Shown here piece after piece: positions 10,655 through 20,816 of a stretch of DNA of 64,000 nt (the stretch's first letter is position 1; the number at the start of each line of letters is the position of its first letter). The DNA is from Puccinia triticina. Its lineage: Eukaryota > Basidiomycota > Pucciniomycetes > Pucciniales > Pucciniaceae. The stretch covers positions 6,369,501 to 6,433,500 of the forward strand of contig NC_070559.1 in assembly GCF_026914185.1 (NCBI RefSeq). Direction: 5' to 3'. The position numbers were made by a program, and so were the translations under genes. Below the pieces are notes generated by a model. The model saw only the letters and a list, made by a program, of their open reading frames with translations. It was not told the DNA's origin and did no database searches.

Positions 10655-11236
10655 AGTGTTATGTATGAGAGGAGAGTTTCGGGGAAAGAAAGAAAGAAGG
10701 GGAAAGAGAAAAAAAACTGGGGAATTGGAGAGGATAGAGTGAGAGTTTGGTCGGAATCAATCGTCGGAGTTGGAGATTTGAAGGATAAACAGGCCCCAAC
10801 CAACTCTTCAGTCTTTTATTGTTAAGCTTTAAGTTTTGCTGAACTTCACCTTGTTTGTGCGGTTATGGTTGATCAGACCAACATAAACACTTGCAGGGTG
10901 TTCGCCGCATGATACAAGGTTCGGATCTGCTAACTCTGACTAAACTCAAAAACTCTTGAGCAGTAGTTACGGCACCTGTCTATAGCCGAAAGAGGTGGTT
11001 AGGGTGTTCGAGTTGGTGGAGAGTGCCAATTGAAGGTAGATAATCCGGATATTCAGAGGGGAAACAAGAAGAGGAAAGAGATAGAAAAAAAATATCCTCG
11101 CCGGCGGACTACTTATGCTCGTCAGGGTATGACTACTAGACTCATCCGAAAGTTGGACTACAAAGGTGATTACTCGTCCTTTGCCAGCTACCAGTGAATG
11201 GTGGAGAAAAAAAAATCGAGCTACTCTAGCGAGATA
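10655..11236 (-). other. Copia-1 5' leader
   Basis: Untranslated leader between the primer site and the gag ATG. No other gene is recognised. Confidence 0.6.
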
Positions 11237-11247
11237 GGCTCATAACC
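11237..11247 (-). promoter_or_regulatory. Copia-1 primer-binding site (half initiator tRNA-Met type)
   Basis: Directly inside the 5' LTR the minus strand reads GGTTATGAGCC. This is complementary to GGCUCAUAACC, the anticodon stem-loop of eukaryotic initiator tRNA-Met. Drosophila copia and yeast Ty5 are known to prime from this internal tRNA region rather than the CCA end. Confidence 0.75.
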
Positions 11248-11320
11248 TGTTATAGTGGTAGCTCGCAGGATAGATGATTTTATTACTATGTAGTAAATGT
11301 AGAGACTGTAAAATGAAGAT

Positions 11321-11405
11321 GTGTCTGGTGAGAGTCGAACTCACGACCTCAGCTAAGCTGAGACACATACTAGAGTGCTGCCTTTACCAACTAGGCTACA
11401 GACGC
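11321..11405 (-). tRNA. Type II tRNA-like gene in the left TRIM LTR
   Basis: The minus strand folds as an 85-nt cloverleaf: acceptor GCGTCTG/CAGACAC (6 of 7 pairs), box A TAGCCTAGTTGG with a GCC/GGC D-stem, a long variable arm CTCAGC-TTA-GCTGAG as in tRNA-Leu or -Ser, and a T-arm GTGAG-TTCGACT-CTCAC holding box B. The anticodon arm is imperfect (GCAC/GTGT around about 8 nt including CTAGT), so no amino acid is assigned and it may not be a functional tRNA. Confidence 0.65.
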
Positions 11406-11707
11406 TTGTGGCTGCCAGCTGGGTGGTTGGTTGGTAGTGCTCATGGGTCGATCCAACAGCCCTCTATACTGTGGTGATACATCATGGTAGCAGACTAACA
11501 GACAACTCAACACCCCCCCTTGCTACATGATGGGAAGTGGGGATTGACCCCAAGAGAGAGTGGGAATGAGACCCAGGAAAGATGATCAGCGTAGGGATTG
11601 AACCCGTGATCTAGATGTAGGCTTATAGGGGTTTGCGTGGTCTTACAAGTAAGCATTCACAAATTCATCAAGTCTCTATTGTAAGCGAGTAGCGCTCAGG
11701 TAGCTCT

Positions 11708-11719
11708 GGGCTCATAACC
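11708..11719 (-). promoter_or_regulatory. TRIM primer-binding site (half initiator tRNA-Met)
   Basis: The minus strand reads GGTTATGAGCCC immediately after the 5' LTR, the same anticodon-loop complement as in copia-1. Confidence 0.75.
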
Positions 11720-11742
11720 TGTAGAGACTGTAAAATGAAGAT

Positions 11743-11827
11743 GTGTCTGGTGAGAGTCGAACTCACAACCTCAGCTAAGCTGAGACACATACTAGAGTGC
11801 TGCCTTTACCAACTAGGCTACAGACGC
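11743..11827 (-). tRNA. Type II tRNA-like gene in the right TRIM LTR
   Basis: Same sequence as the left-LTR copy except for one base beside the T-arm (CAC[A/G]ACC). Box A, box B and the long variable arm are all kept. Confidence 0.65.
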
Positions 11828-12012
11828 TTGTGGCTGCCAGCTGGGTGGTTGGTTGGTAGTGCTCATGGGTCGATCCAACAGCCCTCTATACTGTGGTGAT
11901 ACATCATGGTAGCAGACTAACAGACAACTCAACAGTAAAATCATAACTAATACTATCTACAAAATATTCTGTGACAGTTGTCTTTGTCGGGTACTACCTA
12001 CATGTCACAACA

Positions 12013-13024
12013 CATAGGCCCTTTTTAATTCAACTCCATCCAGTTCTTCCAGGATGTAAGATCCCTTGGGTAGCTGCTTCCTAATCCTAAAAGGTCCATT
12101 CCAACGATTTGCAAAAAGCTTTCCCCATTGATCTTCCAGGCTTTTATTGTAAACTAGCACCAATTCGCCTGGATCCAAAGGTTTTCAAAGCCTTGCTGCC
12201 ATTTTTCTGTCCCAGTATCTGACCAAAGAATCCCTGACTTTCATTAACTTCTCATGAGCTATTCCCAGCATTTCCTCTCTGCGCTCCAATTGCATGGTCC
12301 TAGCCTCCAGGAGTTCTTCTGTAGTGTGTATTTCCGTCCAGTCAATTCCCAGATAAGTGTCCATTTCTAGGTCCACAGGAAGAACGGCTTTTTGACCAAA
12401 CACCAGTTCGTAAGGTGAGTATCCAGTTGTACGCTTGGTTGAAATTCTGTCTGCAAAGAGGACTAAAGGTAGATATTCTCTCCACTTTCCCCCTGATTTG
12501 CCGCACATTTTGATTAAGGTGTCTTTAATGGGTCTGTGACCTCGCTCAATCAGTCCATTTGCTTCCGGATAATAAGGGGTAGGTGGCTTGAATACTGCTC
12601 CCATTTTTTCCACTGCTTTGATAAATTCATTCTTGAATTCAGGCCCATTGTCTGCAGTTACCGTTTTAATTGCACCGTAGCGGTAGACCCATTCTTCCAA
12701 GAGAAATTTTCCAATGGTTGCTGCTGTCAGTTTCACCAAAGGAGCTGCTTCAACCCAGCCAGACAAGTTGTCACGAGCCACTAGCAAGTATTTGTATCTT
12801 CCCGCTTTAATATGACAGACGTCCAGAGCTACTCGTCCAAATAGACTGCTTTCCCCTGTCGGGTGCCGTACTTCCCGCGGAACTAGTGGATCCCTCTTTT
12901 TACAAGGCTCACAACTCTGTACCCATAATCTGACCTTTTTCTTCAAACTGGGCCACCAAAACCGACACACTAGCCGCTGATATGTTTCTTCAAGCCCACG
13001 GTGTCCCAGCTCTTCATGCACCAT
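12013..13024 (-). pseudogene. pol: Element A gypsy integrase
   Basis: Ty3/gypsy integrase. The HHCC zinc-binding domain reads HEELGHRGLEETYQRL...CEPCKKRD. The catalytic core has DVCHIKAGRYKYLLVARD, TADNGPEF and the Glu of NGLIERGHRPIKD (Asp, Asp, Glu all present). After 12185 a frame change is needed to continue into VLVYNKSLEDQWGKLF and the GPF-type C-terminal motif WNGPFRIRK. It runs to the copia-1 insertion point and continues at 5609. It is broken by that insertion, by the frame change, and by a TGA at 13025-13027 separating it from RNase H. Confidence 0.88.
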
Positions 13025-15006
13025 TCATAATAATTTACTTTGGTAAGCTATTTTGGAAATAACTAACTGTGGCATGGGTGAGTGCCTTCTCATAAGCCGC
13101 CCGTCTCGGATGAAATAATTGACAGACTTGCTTTTCAGTTTCTGGAATTCGTCCGAGTCCATGGAACAAGGTTGCTTCAATGTTTGCAGATAATATTTGA
13201 GGTCTGTCCAGAATCCTGGTGTTTCCCAATCCAGTAGTCCTGTTGAAGTTGACATTATTTTAAACTGTAAGCAGGCTTTAATTAGTGGTTCCTCCTCATC
13301 AAAATCCTCTGCGTCCTCGTAGAACTCCTCTTCTTCTTCACTTATGGGCCGCCTAGACAGAGCATCCGGAAGTGTGAAGGTTTTCCCAGGCTTATGTACC
13401 ATGTCAAATGAAAATAGCTGAATGAACGCTACCCATCTCGTCATTGGTGCATTTGGGAGAGATGGTGAGTTAATCATCTGTATCAACGATTGCGCATCCA
13501 CCTGTAGCTCGAAGTGTTGGCCCCACAGAAGTGTTTGCAGTTTCTTCAAAATTCTGGCAACCCCGCAAAGTTCTAGTTTTGGTTGAGAATATTTTGACTC
13601 GACGGGTGAAAACACAATTAATTCATATAACACTGGTCGGTTTAATCCTGTTTCTAACTCCTGTTGTGAAAGTACTGCTCCTGCTGCAATAAAACTAGAG
13701 TCTACTGCTAAAATAATGAGACCCGCCTCTTTTGAATAGTCCAGTCTTTTCAGCGTAATATCCTCTCCAATAATTTCCTTCAAATGGTTGAAGGCCGCAT
13801 CGCAATTGTTGTCCCAGATCCATTCCTCATCCTTCCGCGTGAGCTTTCGAAGAGGGGCTGCAATTTCTGACAGATTTTTCACAAATATCCTGACGTAAGT
13901 TACTATTCCCATGAAGACCCGAAGTTCTGTGACATTGTTGGGAGTTGGCCAAGTTGTTATCTTACTCTTTTTCTGTATAGAAACCCTGCGCCCTTGTTTA
14001 CAGACTACATGTCCAACAATATCCAAGGCAGGCACACAGCAGGCAAACTTCTTTCCCGATATTGTGAGTCCGGCTTCTTCAATTTGAAATAAAACCCTTT
14101 CCAGTGTCTGAGCGTATTCCCAGATGAAACGTCGAATCCCTGGGTTTTCTTCAAGTACCTCCTTGTTGTATGTGGAATTGGGTCCTTTGATCCCTCCATC
14201 GTCAATGAACACACCCACATGATCAGGTATTTCATCCTGAAGTATCCACATCATTTGCGCCTGATATACTGCTACAGAATTGGTGGCTCCTTGAGGAAGT
14301 CTGGTAAGTTGGAATCTACCCAGGGGAGTATCAAAGGTAGTCAGAGGTCTTGATTCTGGAGCTAATTCCCTTTCATCATAACCCCCATAATATCGCCTAG
14401 TCCATAGCAAGCACGTCCAGCAAATGATTCCACAAATTCTTCTGTTGCTGGTGGCAATCCTGCGTCCTTGATGGTGACCTTATTCATTTCTTGTAGATCA
14501 CAAACTATCCTCAGCTTCCCATCATGTTTTAGCACGCAGAAAACTGGACTGGAGTAACTGGATGTGGATTGTTCGTAAAGTTTATTTCTTATCCTTTCCC
14601 TTACTTGCTCCACGTATTCATCCTTGATTGCCGCTGGGATGGGTATAGGCTTCTTTTGCCATGGTACGTGGTCCACTACGGGTATGACATAAGGTAGTCC
14701 GTACAAATGCTTCAGGAGTCCTCTTTCCTCTGGAGTGAACGCCACCGCTTTTTCTCGCATTACAATCACGTGCTTGAAGAGTTTCAGTTCTTCCTCCCAA
14801 AGCCATCCTTCTGGTCCAAAGTTAAATATCTTCAGGCGCTCTTCAGTAATCCTGGCTGTAGGCTTGAAATCCGGAGGATTTGGAGTAAGTGGTGTTTTGT
14901 AAGGATCTCGAGTAAGTGGAGGTCTTTGCAGTGGAGGATTCAAAGCCTGTGGAATAGGTTGATTGATAGGTCGAACTTTCTTGGCCACAGGTTTGTACTT
15001 TGTCAT
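13025..15006 (-). pseudogene. pol: Element A gypsy reverse transcriptase and RNase H
   Basis: The RT N-terminal part (15006-about 14390) has SSPVFCVLKHDGKLRIVCDLQEMN. The rest (14410-13025) has LPQGATNSVAVYQ, the catalytic FIDDGG, and connection and RNase H motifs (LAVDSSFIAAGAVLSQ, KLELCGVARILKKLQ, LPDALSRRP). A one-base deletion near 14385-14390 shifts the frame between GLGDI and GGYDERELAP, and a TGA at 13025-13027 precedes MVHEELGH of the integrase. The copy is therefore non-functional as read. Confidence 0.88.
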
Positions 15007-15027
15007 GCACCATAAACTCCCCTCCTT

Positions 15028-15392
15028 CTAGCTTTGACATAATTTCTCCTGAAACAGTGATCCCAGCCCATTGGAGAGTAACTTTCCTATTTGCTGCCGG
15101 TCCTTATCTGGTTGATTTATCCTTGTGGTGTTGATGGAAAGACCTGGTTTGGAATCAGATGTGCCTTTGGAAATGGATTTTAATGGTAAGCCTTTCTTCA
15201 TGGCACTGCAGAATTTTAACAGTTTAAAAAACATAATAAGGATGTTCTTTTTGACTGAGAAGAGTTTGAACAGCAACATGGCTGTTTGTCTTGATGTCTT
15301 TTGAAAGTATTTTACACAAACAGATCTGAGCCAGTCTAAGAAAACCGGTGTCCAAGACATAACACGCTTGACTAGCTGAAGCGAGCTACTCC
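15028..15392 (-). pseudogene. Gypsy linker between protease and RT
   Basis: An open stretch of weak similarity that overlaps the end of the protease frame and leads towards RT. It probably belongs to the same polyprotein with a frameshift. No domain is recognised. Confidence 0.4.
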
Positions 15393-16589
15393 CTAGATGG
15401 CCACCGGAAGTCCTAAAAAATGCTGAGTTGATTTCTTTTTGAACATGCAATGTTCTTCGCCTTCCTCTTGGAGCGGATCCAATGGAGGAGCAGGCCTGAT
15501 GACATTTGTGCTAAGGTTTTTCCGATTATCCCAGCCTCTTCCTTGCCCAGTTCGTGCCAACGGTACTGAAATTCGTCTTCCTTTGCTTCCCTGGAAAGTG
15601 AGTGTACCTCCTGTTTCATGGTATTCCAAGGTACATCCATGGTCAAAGAGGAAAGGTCGTCCTAGAATGCAATCTTGAGCCTTTGGTGATATGAAAAGAT
15701 GCGCTGGCCCGGAGAATCGGCCAATTTGTATTGAACAGTTTTCCACTACTCCTGTTATGTCGCATCTGGCTCCACCCACACCTTGCATTGGTATGTTCAC
15801 TATTACTGACTCCAGCGCTAAATCTTCCGCTACCGATTGAGGAATGACATTGACCATGGATCCTGAATCCACCATGAAGTCTACTTTTTCTCCCCCAACT
15901 TCTGCAGTTACATATCCCAGGGCACAACTGTAGTAGCAGGGATCTGAGAGATCTTCTTCTTCCGCAGGTATGGTCATTGGTGCGGATATGTTAGTTGCCT
16001 CTGTCTTGATATAAGTTGTAGAAGTGCTTTTTCCCGGAAGGCGTTCCTGCAACCTGGCTATGATTTTCTCTGCATACGAGGGGGATATTGTTGTTAGCTG
16101 TGCAAAAGTGGTAGGGATTTTCACATTATCCAAGTCCTGTAGTAGTGCTTCCTCAGGCGAGTCCTTCTTTAGGATTGTTGGTACCCGCTCTCGGCTCCAA
16201 ACTTTCTCAGGTGTCCTTTTTGGAGTGTCCTTTGGAGTGTTATCTGATTCCTCCTCTTCATGATCAATATCCATGGCTTCCTGCTCCGGTTCTTGGATCC
16301 TGACGCCCCGTCTTCCCTTCTGAGCTTCTGACCTAGTGATAGGATGGACCTTTATGAAGTTCTCAGCGCCTAGAGTAGGAGGGCTCCAATGAATGGTTTG
16401 TACCGAGGCTTTCATTGTCGGAGTGTTACCATTTCCTCCTTGTTGAGACTCTGCCAGATTCTTGATTGCTTCTTGCATTTGAGGGTTAGCCGAAGCTGCT
16501 GCCACTACTGATCGTATAGGCCTGGATGGGTTCCATGGGATGTATTCTCCGTTTGGTAAGTACCAGTCTTTTCCTTCTTTCCTTACCAA
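15393..16589 (-). CDS. Element A Gag C-terminus and aspartic protease
   Basis: Starts just after the CCHC knuckle (CFYCRKEGHSTYQC, about 16625-16666, same frame). It has the conserved DWYLPNGEYIPWNPSRPIRSVV block, also recognisable in element B, a disordered acidic middle, then a retropepsin-like domain with FMVDSGSMVNVIP and the downstream CILGRPFL motif. It would mature the polyprotein. The frame is interrupted upstream by TGA 16764-16766. Confidence 0.82.
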   Translation of the reverse strand: MVRKEGKDWYLPNGEYIPWNPSRPIRSVVAAASANPQMQEAIKNLAESQQGGNGNTPTMKASVQTIHWSPPTLGAENFIKVHPITRSEAQKGRRGVRIQEPEQEAMDIDHEEEESDNTPKDTPKRTPEKVWSRERVPTILKKDSPEEALLQDLDNVKIPTTFAQLTTISPSYAEKIIARLQERLPGKSTSTTYIKTEATNISAPMTIPAEEEDLSDPCYYSCALGYVTAEVGGEKVDFMVDSGSMVNVIPQSVAEDLALESVIVNIPMQGVGGARCDITGVVENCSIQIGRFSGPAHLFISPKAQDCILGRPFLFDHGCTLEYHETGGTLTFQGSKGRRISVPLARTGQGRGWDNRKNLSTNVIRPAPPLDPLQEEGEEHCMFKKKSTQHFLGLPVAI

Positions 16590-16763
16590 ACCTTGTGCTT
16601 TGTCTTTTGAAGCTTCGGGGCACTGATAAGTCGAGTGTCCTTCCTTCCTACAATAGAAGCAGGGCTGGGATTCAAATAAAGGGGTGGATGGTCGAGTGTT
16701 ACCCCGAGAAAAGTCCTGTTTGTCTGAGGGACCTTGCCTATTATAGTTCGTGGGTAAGCTGCT

Positions 16764-17914
16764 TCAAAACTGGTTTTTGAGTGCAGCTAGTTCTTGTTGC
16801 ATGTCCTGAAACTTTTGGTCCACTATTTTTTCATTTGGAGTTTCTTTTAGCATCTGCTCGCGTCGTTTGCCGTCCCCTTTCTTGTGGTCCAATTCTTTCT
16901 GCATTGTACGGTTTGACTCAGAGAAGCTTGAGAAATTGGTATATACGCTATCGTCCACACGAACTTCTGTTTCCGCAGCCGCTATCAGGTCTTCCCATTT
17001 TGGTGCTTTGTTACTGCCATCCTTAGCTTTTGGAAGCTGATCCTTGCTAACTAGAATGCGTTTAACACTTCTTTGATTTTCCATTGGGAAGGCACTTAAG
17101 AACAGTCCCCCAGCTTTGTCTTTCTTGCTAACATGTTTGTTTTTGACTAGGTACTTGAGAATTTGGTGAATTTCCCCAGATATTCTTTGTATTCTCGATG
17201 GGTTGAGATTCCTGACTTTGATTGCTGCTTGGCCAGTTTTATGAGGTCTTCTGTGGTGTACATAATGGTGTTATCTAACTCGCCCCAGGTTTTGACCATG
17301 TCAGCTCGCAGCTTGGTCCAGTCGTATTCTTCATACCCCTCCATTTCCTCGAGTTCGCACTTCAGTTCTTCTGTTCGTATAAACCGTGGTATCTGAATTG
17401 CTTTCTCACGATCCGTGGCATCATACCCATAGGCTACCCGTTCAAACCGATGTAGAAACTTCATGAACTGACTCCCATCATAGTAAAGCCCTTCTTCGTT
17501 CCTGATGATGTTAGGTTTGTTTGAGTGCTCAGGTTGGGAATAGACGTATATTGGCTGAGGTTGCTGAACTGGAATTTGAGGTTGTTGTTGTTGTTGTTGA
17601 AAATGAGGATGATACATATTTTCTTGGTTTTTTTCAGTGTTATGAATACCATAACCGGTTGGTTGTTGTCTTGGGGTATTATTTCTTGGAGGGTTATTTT
17701 GAGTTTCATCTGAATCTGACATTTCTTCTTCAGCAGGATCTCTGAAGTGATTTTCTGGACCCTTTCCTTTGTCTTTCCTAGGTGGTTGTGGTGGATTGTT
17801 CGTGGCATTGCTTGGCCAAAGTAATCCTGAAGTTCCTGCCAATGGTCTGTTCCTTAAAGGGGTACTTGAAGCAAATCCTTCTCCCATTTCTAATGTGCTG
17901 AAGGGTAAACTCAT
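16764..17914 (-). pseudogene. gag: Element A Gag, frameshifted
   Basis: N-terminal Gag starts at ATG 17914 with a Gln-rich tract and a helical capsid-like domain (FLHRFERVAYGYDATDREKA). The frame changes near 17150 to continue as KYLVKNKHVSKKDKAGG and then a coiled-coil-like segment. A TGA at 16764-16766 then cuts the frame that leads to the zinc knuckle (CCHC at about 16640). A CGA-to-TGA change would explain this stop. Confidence 0.8.
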
Positions 17915-18483
17915 GTTGATTCTTGTTGAATCCTAGTTTTCTTAATATGACAATCGTTCGTTAACTGTTACTGTGCTCTGAAAAAGAAACAATAATATAT
18001 GGTCTCTGGTTTCTTTACCAGGGCAAATTGGGGGTTTCTTTCTAATATCTAAAATAACTTTACAGTCCTGGGAAACTTCTTCTAACAGTATCTGCTTATC
18101 CAAATTCTTCAGGTCTTACTCTTGCCCTTCTTGAGGTCTTATAAGCAGCTGCTTCCTTTGAATGATTCCGGAGCTCTCTTCTACCAGGTTCCTAGTTATC
18201 CAAATTCTTCAGGTCTTACTCTTTCCCTTCTTAAGGTTTTATAACTGGCTGATTTCTTCAAGAGTCTCTTTTCAGATCCGGTGGTTACACGTTTTCTTTT
18301 CAGAGGTTCGCAATCAGTTCCTTGGATGGTTCCTAATTAATTGGCTAGTTGTCAACAGAATAACTGAATATGCCGCTGAGTGTTATAGATTTGTTTGACG
18401 AATTTGATTCCTATCGCCGCTTGAGGTTGAGATCCGTAGACAATGGTTTCTGGTTTTCTTTGGTTAAAACGTTGTCGATCAAA
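17915..18483. other. Element A leader with a 49-bp tandem-spaced repeat
   Basis: Non-coding. A 49-bp block beginning TTATCCAAATTCTTCAGG occurs at 18096-18144 and again at 18196-18244, with a few changes, exactly 100 bp apart. Presumably the 5' leader of the gypsy element. Confidence 0.5.
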
Positions 18484-18570
18484 CTAAAAGAATTCAAACA
18501 ACTAAAATAATAATTTCTCCGTTAAACTAGTTGTATTTACAAACTAATAGTTAAGTAAGAAAGAGTTCGG
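18484..18570 (-). repeat. 87-bp direct repeat, left copy (partial LTR of copia-2?)
   Basis: Identical by eye to 22029-22115. It begins CTAAAAGAATTC and ends GAGTTCGG on the plus strand. It flanks the copia-2 genes but lacks TG...CA ends, so it is probably part of an LTR truncated by a deletion that also removed the 3' end of pol. Confidence 0.6.
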
Positions 18571-20816
18571 TCGGTAAAGCGCTTGATATTCATTCCTAAG
18601 AGAAACTCGGCCTCCCCAGGGTATTTGATATCAAATTCCCTTTCCATCTCGGCTTTGAAGACCTCTGGGCGTCGACTGATTATCACTATATCGTCCACGT
18701 GTGCAAAAAGCCATGTGGCTGGCTTGTCCTTCTGGTCGGGTCTCCAGAAGACGCAAGGATCCGAAACTGAGATTTGAAAACCAAGACCTTTGAGGTAAGT
18801 TGTCAAGCGCTTGTACCATACAAGAGGCGCCTGCCGCAAGCCGTAGATGGCTTTCTTCAACTGCAGTACAGAGTTCGCCGGGCATTCGAATCCCGGCGGC
18901 GGCAAGAGAGTTACTTTGTCCTCAAGCGGACAGGTGAGAAAGGCGCTACGAACGTCCAATTGGTGTATCTTCAAGTCGTTATTTACTGCAAAGGAGATTA
19001 GCAGGCGCAACGAAGCCGCTTTTCCGGTTGGGGCATATATCACGTTGAAGTTTCTGCCGTGAATTTGGCGGAATCCTTGTGCGCAAATGCGCGCCTTGAA
19101 TTCTATGACCTCATTCGAGGGGCCAAGTTTTCTCCGGTATGCCCAGGTGGATGGGATGGGCTCGTCAGAGTCAATGCGCGCTCGGACGATCCACACTTGG
19201 TGCTTAACCATGTTAGCGATTTCCCTTTTCTCGGCTTCGGTCCAGCTGTCTCGGTCCCTGCCATTCATGGCCTGACGATGATTCTTTGGGTCGAGCTCGA
19301 TTTCGATCAAGTAGGCCTGGCGGTTGCGCTTCCCTGTGATTATGTTACTTGTGTCGATTCCGCTTGAGATTTCCTTGGGCGGCGGAGCCGTCGTCCAAGC
19401 GAAACGACTGCCGCCTGCTCGGGCTTGTTGCTGACAAGCAGGAACGGGTCCGATATGACTAGGTTCAGGTGATGCGTTGCTCGTCGGGCTGCTTGACCGA
19501 AGATCGGTGATGATTCTGGCGAAGTCACGAGATTCCGCTTCCTGCTCCTCTTCTGCTGATTCTTCTCTATCATCCGCTGCCAGGGAGTCCTCCTCGGCGA
19601 ATGGTAGCGGCTCATCGGGCTTGAAGCTAGGGAGTTTGTTGCTACCCAGTGCCGTGAAGCTCTTGTTAAGAGCGGGACAGTCGGGAAAAGTAGTTTCGTC
19701 GAAATGAACGTGCTTGGCGATGACCACGGTTTTGTCTTCAGTGCGATAGACCCGGTATGACGAGTAGTCATTTTCATAGCCAAGCAGGACGCCTTCCCAG
19801 GATATGGAAGAAAATTTTGACTCGCGCTTCTGTTTTGGCTTCACAATCCAGACTCGACAGCCAAATGGCCGGAAGAACGAGATGTTCGGCTTGAGCTTGA
19901 ACATCAGTTCAAGAGGACATGCCTTGCTCTTTCCAAGCGACGGAAGGCAGTTGGTTGTCGCGGTGGCCGCTTGAACCGCTTCAGCCCACCACTCCGGGGC
20001 TAAATTCGCTTGCATCATCAAGCAGCGCGTCATGTCAATTATGGTCCTATTGGCGCGCTCGGCCATACCGTTGTTCTGCGGGGTGTATGGTGGCGCGACG
20101 TTGTGTTGTACCCCGTGAGATTTGAGGTGATCGCTTAAGGTGCCGTTCACGAACTCCCCACCGCCGTCAGAGATAAGTTTCTTCATCTGGTGACCTGTTT
20201 GCTTCTCGAAGAATACTCGGAAGTCGATTATCGCCTGACAAGATTGACTCTTTTCCTTTAGTATTACCGTGTGGATGTATCCGGTGTACTGGTCCACGAG
20301 TGTTAGGAAGTACCTGGCGCCTCCATTTGTTGGGGGAGAGATGGGGCCGACCAGATCGGCGTGGACAACGCTGAGAGAGGCGTCAACAGATTTGAAGGTT
20401 CCGTTGCACGGTATCCGGGTGAGTTTGCCCTGCATGCACGCGGTGCAAGCATGCGTTTTTGTCAGATTGAGTTTCTCCGACACGGCTTGCGCGATTTGTC
20501 CGGAACTAGCGTGGCCTAATCGATTATGCCACTTTTGAAAGTCTGATAAAGCAGTGGATGCCGTCGTGGCCAGACTGGTGGGGAAAGTTGGGGCTGCGGT
20601 GACATCGGCGATCTCAAGGAGATCGTTGGAAATGTTAACCTGGAATGGCTTGTTGTTGTCTATTTTAACCTCAAAATAGCCGCTTCGCTCGCCGATGATT
20701 ACCCGTCGATCCATCAACTGTATCATCAAGACCAGGTTTCGAGTTAGATTAGGCACATAGAGTGCTCCTGGCAGAACTAGGATCTCTCCAGTTGGGAGAT
20801 GCAACTCTGCCGTTCC
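18571..20816 (-). pseudogene. pol: Copia-2 Pol, C-terminally truncated
   Basis: GAG-pre-integrase (WHNRLGHASSGQIAQ), integrase core (HADLVGP, ISDGGGEF, NGMAERANRT), and reverse transcriptase up to FAHVDDIVIISRR and FLLGMNIKRF. The rest of RT and all of RNase H are missing: the frame runs directly into the 87-bp repeat and stops at 18537. One TGA (20817-20819) separates it from gag/protease in the same frame, where Arg (CGA) would fit ..VAIA-GTAELHL.. . Confidence 0.88.

Larger units (their letters stand above)
11298..11934 (-). mobile_element. TRIM (miniature LTR retrotransposon) with tRNA-like LTRs
   Basis: Two 215-bp direct repeats (11298-11512 and 11720-11934) start TGTAGAGACTG and end CAACTCAACA, with one difference seen (CACGACC versus CACAACC). 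A 5-bp duplication GTAAA flanks it (11293-11297 and 11935-11939). The 207-bp interior has a polypurine-tract complement CCCCCC right after the left LTR and a half initiator-Met primer site right before the right LTR. There is no coding capacity. These are the defining features of a TRIM, which must be mobilised by another element; copia-1 has the same primer type. Confidence 0.92.
5610..12012 (-). mobile_element. Copia-1: complete Ty1/copia retrotransposon
   Basis: Short 123-bp LTRs (5610-5732, and 11248-12012 once the TRIM is removed), TG...CA ends, and a 5-bp target duplication CATAG (5605-5609 and 12013-12017). The polypurine tract is next to the left LTR and the primer site is next to the right LTR, giving minus orientation. 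The LTRs differ at about 2 of 123 positions. It is inserted in the gypsy integrase of element A. Confidence 0.93.
11248..12012 (-). repeat. 5' LTR of copia-1, interrupted by a TRIM
   Basis: LTR pieces 11248-11297 and 11940-12012 add to 123 bp once the TRIM and one copy of its GTAAA duplication are removed, matching the other LTR. Confidence 0.92.

Noticed and set aside
11274..11477. Frame running through the TRIM and copia-1 LTR
   Set aside because: It reads through an LTR and a tRNA-like sequence, with no family similarity.
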